Below the pieces are notes generated by a model that was not told the DNA's origin, made no database searches, and saw only the letters and a program-made list of their open reading frames with translations. A stretch of DNA of 64,000 bases, from assembly GCA_024232965.1 (NCBI GenBank), contig JACKQF010000002.1, positions 1-64,000 of the forward strand, written 5' to 3'. The stretch comes from Verrucomicrobiaceae bacterium (GTDB lineage Bacteria; Verrucomicrobiota; Verrucomicrobiia; Verrucomicrobiales; Verrucomicrobiaceae). The position numbers were made by a program, and so were the translations under genes. Below, piece by piece: positions 62,338 to 64,000 of the stretch (its first letter is position 1; each line of letters starts with the position of its first letter).

Positions 62338-63207
62338 TCAAACCCGAGGATCACTCTCGAGCGTAAACTCCGTAATCTCCGGCGAGCAAGCAAACCGCGC
62401 CTTCGCCATGACGGTGCCGATGCCGCGATTCACATAGAGATGCACATTACCGACCTCAAAAAGCCCCCGCCCATATTTCAACCCGTATCGCGGCAATTTG
62501 ATGGGGAACCCACCAGGCCAGCAGATCTGGCCGCCATGGGTGTGACCCGCTAAGTGCAAAAAGCTGCCGGGAGTCTTTGATAGCGTGTCTGCATAGTCCG
62601 GCTCATGCCCCAGCATTACGCATGGAGCAGTCTTGGCTTTGCCCTTCAGGCTATCAGCAATGCGTGGAGAGCCCGCCCAGACAGAATCCAGCCCTGCGAT
62701 CCAAAGCTGATCTCCCTGGTGGCCGAGAGCCTCGCCCGTATTGCGATGTACTTTGATCCCGTGATTTTGCAGAGCAGTCGTGATCACTTTGGGATTGTGC
62801 CAAACATCATGATTCCCCAAAGATGCCATCACGCCCACCCGGGCCTTTAGGTCCGCCAGAGGCTCCGTCAGCTTTGCGGTGAGCCCTGATCGGTTGGTAA
62901 TGATATCGCCGGTGATAACCACCAGATCTGGCTTCAAATCATTGATCATCGAGACCGTCTTGGCCAGTAGCGGTTGATTGACATGCGGTTCCACATGCAG
63001 ATCACTGATTTGCACGATCCGAAAACCTTCAAACGCCGGACCGAGCCCCTTCAACCCCAGCCGCAAACGCTCCACCACCGGATGCTTTCGTTCGATCAAC
63101 CGCGCATAAGAGTACGCGCCACCTCCACCAACGGCACCGAAGCTCATCATGCCCATCAAACCTCGCTTGAGGAGGGCGCGGCGGGTTTCAGGCTGGGCGG
63201 TGGTCAT
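62338..63207 (-). CDS. Exported metallophosphoesterase (YaeI-like)
   Basis: This 289-residue protein has an N-terminal RR signal with a hydrophobic core (TRRALLKRGLMGMMSFGAVG). The five metal-binding blocks are present: QISDLHVE, VITGDI, LGNHDVW, GHEPDYAD and AGHTHGGQI. The family hydrolyses phosphoesters, and YaeI-like members act on phospholipids or UDP-sugars. It lies 97 bp upstream of the metallo-hydrolase start on the same strand. Confidence 0.9.
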   Translation of the reverse strand: MTTAQPETRRALLKRGLMGMMSFGAVGGGGAYSYARLIERKHPVVERLRLGLKGLGPAFEGFRIVQISDLHVEPHVNQPLLAKTVSMINDLKPDLVVITGDIITNRSGLTAKLTEPLADLKARVGVMASLGNHDVWHNPKVITTALQNHGIKVHRNTGEALGHQGDQLWIAGLDSVWAGSPRIADSLKGKAKTAPCVMLGHEPDYADTLSKTPGSFLHLAGHTHGGQICWPGGFPIKLPRYGLKYGRGLFEVGNVHLYVNRGIGTVMAKARFACSPEITEFTLESDPRV

Positions 63208-63291
63208 GTGACGGGGACCTTATCGACCAACCCGACGCAGGGCAACCGCAGCTCTGTGAAATTCAGGTGAAGGTTGTGTGAAACCGTTCCC

Positions 63292-64000
63292 TCAATCCAC
63301 ATAGAGCAACTCATTGGAAATGAGCAGCGACTGCGCAACGAGGGGCCAGGGATCGGTTTTTCGCTTCTCCATCAACGCCAAGAAATGCTCCAAACGTTTG
63401 TGCTCCACCTCATGGGCATCCCTGCGATAGACACGCTGGAAGAGCGCATTCGTCCGGGCCTCGGCGCTCATTCCCTCACTGAGTTGTAGACTCTCCACCA
63501 AGGCCGCAGCTTGCCCAATGATGAAGGGCGAATTCAACGCAAAGAGCGACTGCTGCGGCACGATGTTTTCCGTGCGACGGTCTGCCGTGGCCGTGGGTGA
63601 TGGGAAATCAAAGGCCCGCAGAGTGGGATCATTGTTCACCCGATCAACGACACCATAGATGGCGCGACGGCGGGTATAGTCATCCCCCCAAAGCGGCTTT
63701 GGGTGCCCCTTCAATCGATCGTCGAGCTGGCCACTCAGCGCCAAAACGCTATCCCGGATCTCCTCAATGCTCAGCCGCTTCGAGTTCGCCCGATGATACC
63801 AAGTGTTGGTCGGATCCAATTCAGTCATGTCCGGACGAATCTGGCTGCTCTGCTGGTAAGCGCGACTGCTGACGATAGTCTGCACCAGATGCTTGAGCGA
63901 CCACCCATGAGCCATAAAGTCCGCCGCAAGCCAATCGAGCAACTCTGGATGGGAAGGTGCCGCTCCCTGCAGGCCAAAGTCTGACGGTGTATCCACCAAA
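63292..64000 (-). CDS. DUF1553 domain protein, C-terminal part (partial)
   Basis: The last 235 or so residues of a protein that begins beyond the right edge. The segment VDTPSDFGLQG, then PELLDWLAADFMAHGWSLKHL and SSRAYQQSS are hallmarks of DUF1553, usually found with DUF1549 and a cytochrome c-like PSD1 domain. Such proteins are abundant in Verrucomicrobiota and Planctomycetota and are thought to be periplasmic. The N-terminal domains are not visible. Confidence 0.88.
   Translation of the reverse strand, partial: LVDTPSDFGLQGAAPSHPELLDWLAADFMAHGWSLKHLVQTIVSSRAYQQSSQIRPDMTELDPTNTWYHRANSKRLSIEEIRDSVLALSGQLDDRLKGHPKPLWGDDYTRRRAIYGVVDRVNNDPTLRAFDFPSPTATADRRTENIVPQQSLFALNSPFIIGQAAALVESLQLSEGMSAEARTNALFQRVYRRDAHEVEHKRLEHFLALMEKRKTDPWPLVAQSLLISNELLYVD

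Overview
The window looks like chromosomal DNA of a GC-rich member of the Verrucomicrobiota (Verrucomicrobium/Prosthecobacter-like). The reasons are a combination of gene families rather than one marker: a DUF1553 protein, Tat-exported Gfo/Idh/MocA oxidoreductases, an iduronate-sulfatase-like sulfatase, a PEP-CTERM protein, a very long secreted repeat protein, FmdB-like proteins without cysteines, and a DUF3516 helicase. The species is an inference. No tRNA, rRNA, CRISPR array or insertion sequence was recognised.

Left end (1-4.75 kb): the window opens in the last 61 codons of carB, closed by a hairpin terminator. Two small unknown genes follow, then a second, frameshifted copy of the carB 3' end, then a tightly overlapping four-gene operon. 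Three of its genes (SMEK-domain effector, middle component, DUF2326 ABC ATPase) match the architecture of predicted ABC three-component (ABC-3C) conflict systems, relatives of Lamassu. The fourth is a 93-residue acidic protein that I do not recognise. The two carB ends differ mainly at synonymous sites, so this looks like an insertion hotspot with a flank brought in from a relative.

4.75-19.6 kb: an accessory, scarred region. It holds two secreted glycoside hydrolases, one complete sugar-phosphate isomerase-like TIM-barrel gene and two broken copies of its 3' end, a 21-bp tandem repeat array, a remnant of an M14-like peptidase, an 1814-residue secreted repeat protein, a DUF3592 membrane protein and a Gfo/Idh/MocA oxidoreductase.

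19.7-33.7 kb: stress and maintenance genes. An exported catalase-peroxidase (katG) is divergent from oxyR. Then come an esterase, an FKBP isomerase, a DUF3516 helicase with a small upstream partner, a TPR membrane protein overlapping a PEP-CTERM protein, and an MsrB-MsrA fusion, MOSC protein and SelO in one run that looks like a redox-repair operon.

33.8-45.4 kb: core genes. The complete F1Fo ATP synthase operon atpBEFHAGDC reads leftward, with a consensus CRP-type palindrome upstream of atpB. Beyond it are a rhomboid protease, two small genes and the conserved rpmH-rnpA-yidD-yidC cluster.

45.4-64 kb: an intergenic REP-like palindrome, a four-gene ABC transporter operon whose substrate-binding protein carries an OmpA-type peptidoglycan-binding domain, a sulfatase with a small secreted partner, an esterase, a second Gfo/Idh/MocA oxidoreductase, a tripartite RND efflux operon with an altered proton-relay signature, a beta-CASP metallo-hydrolase, a metallophosphoesterase and the 3' end of a DUF1553 gene that runs off the right edge.
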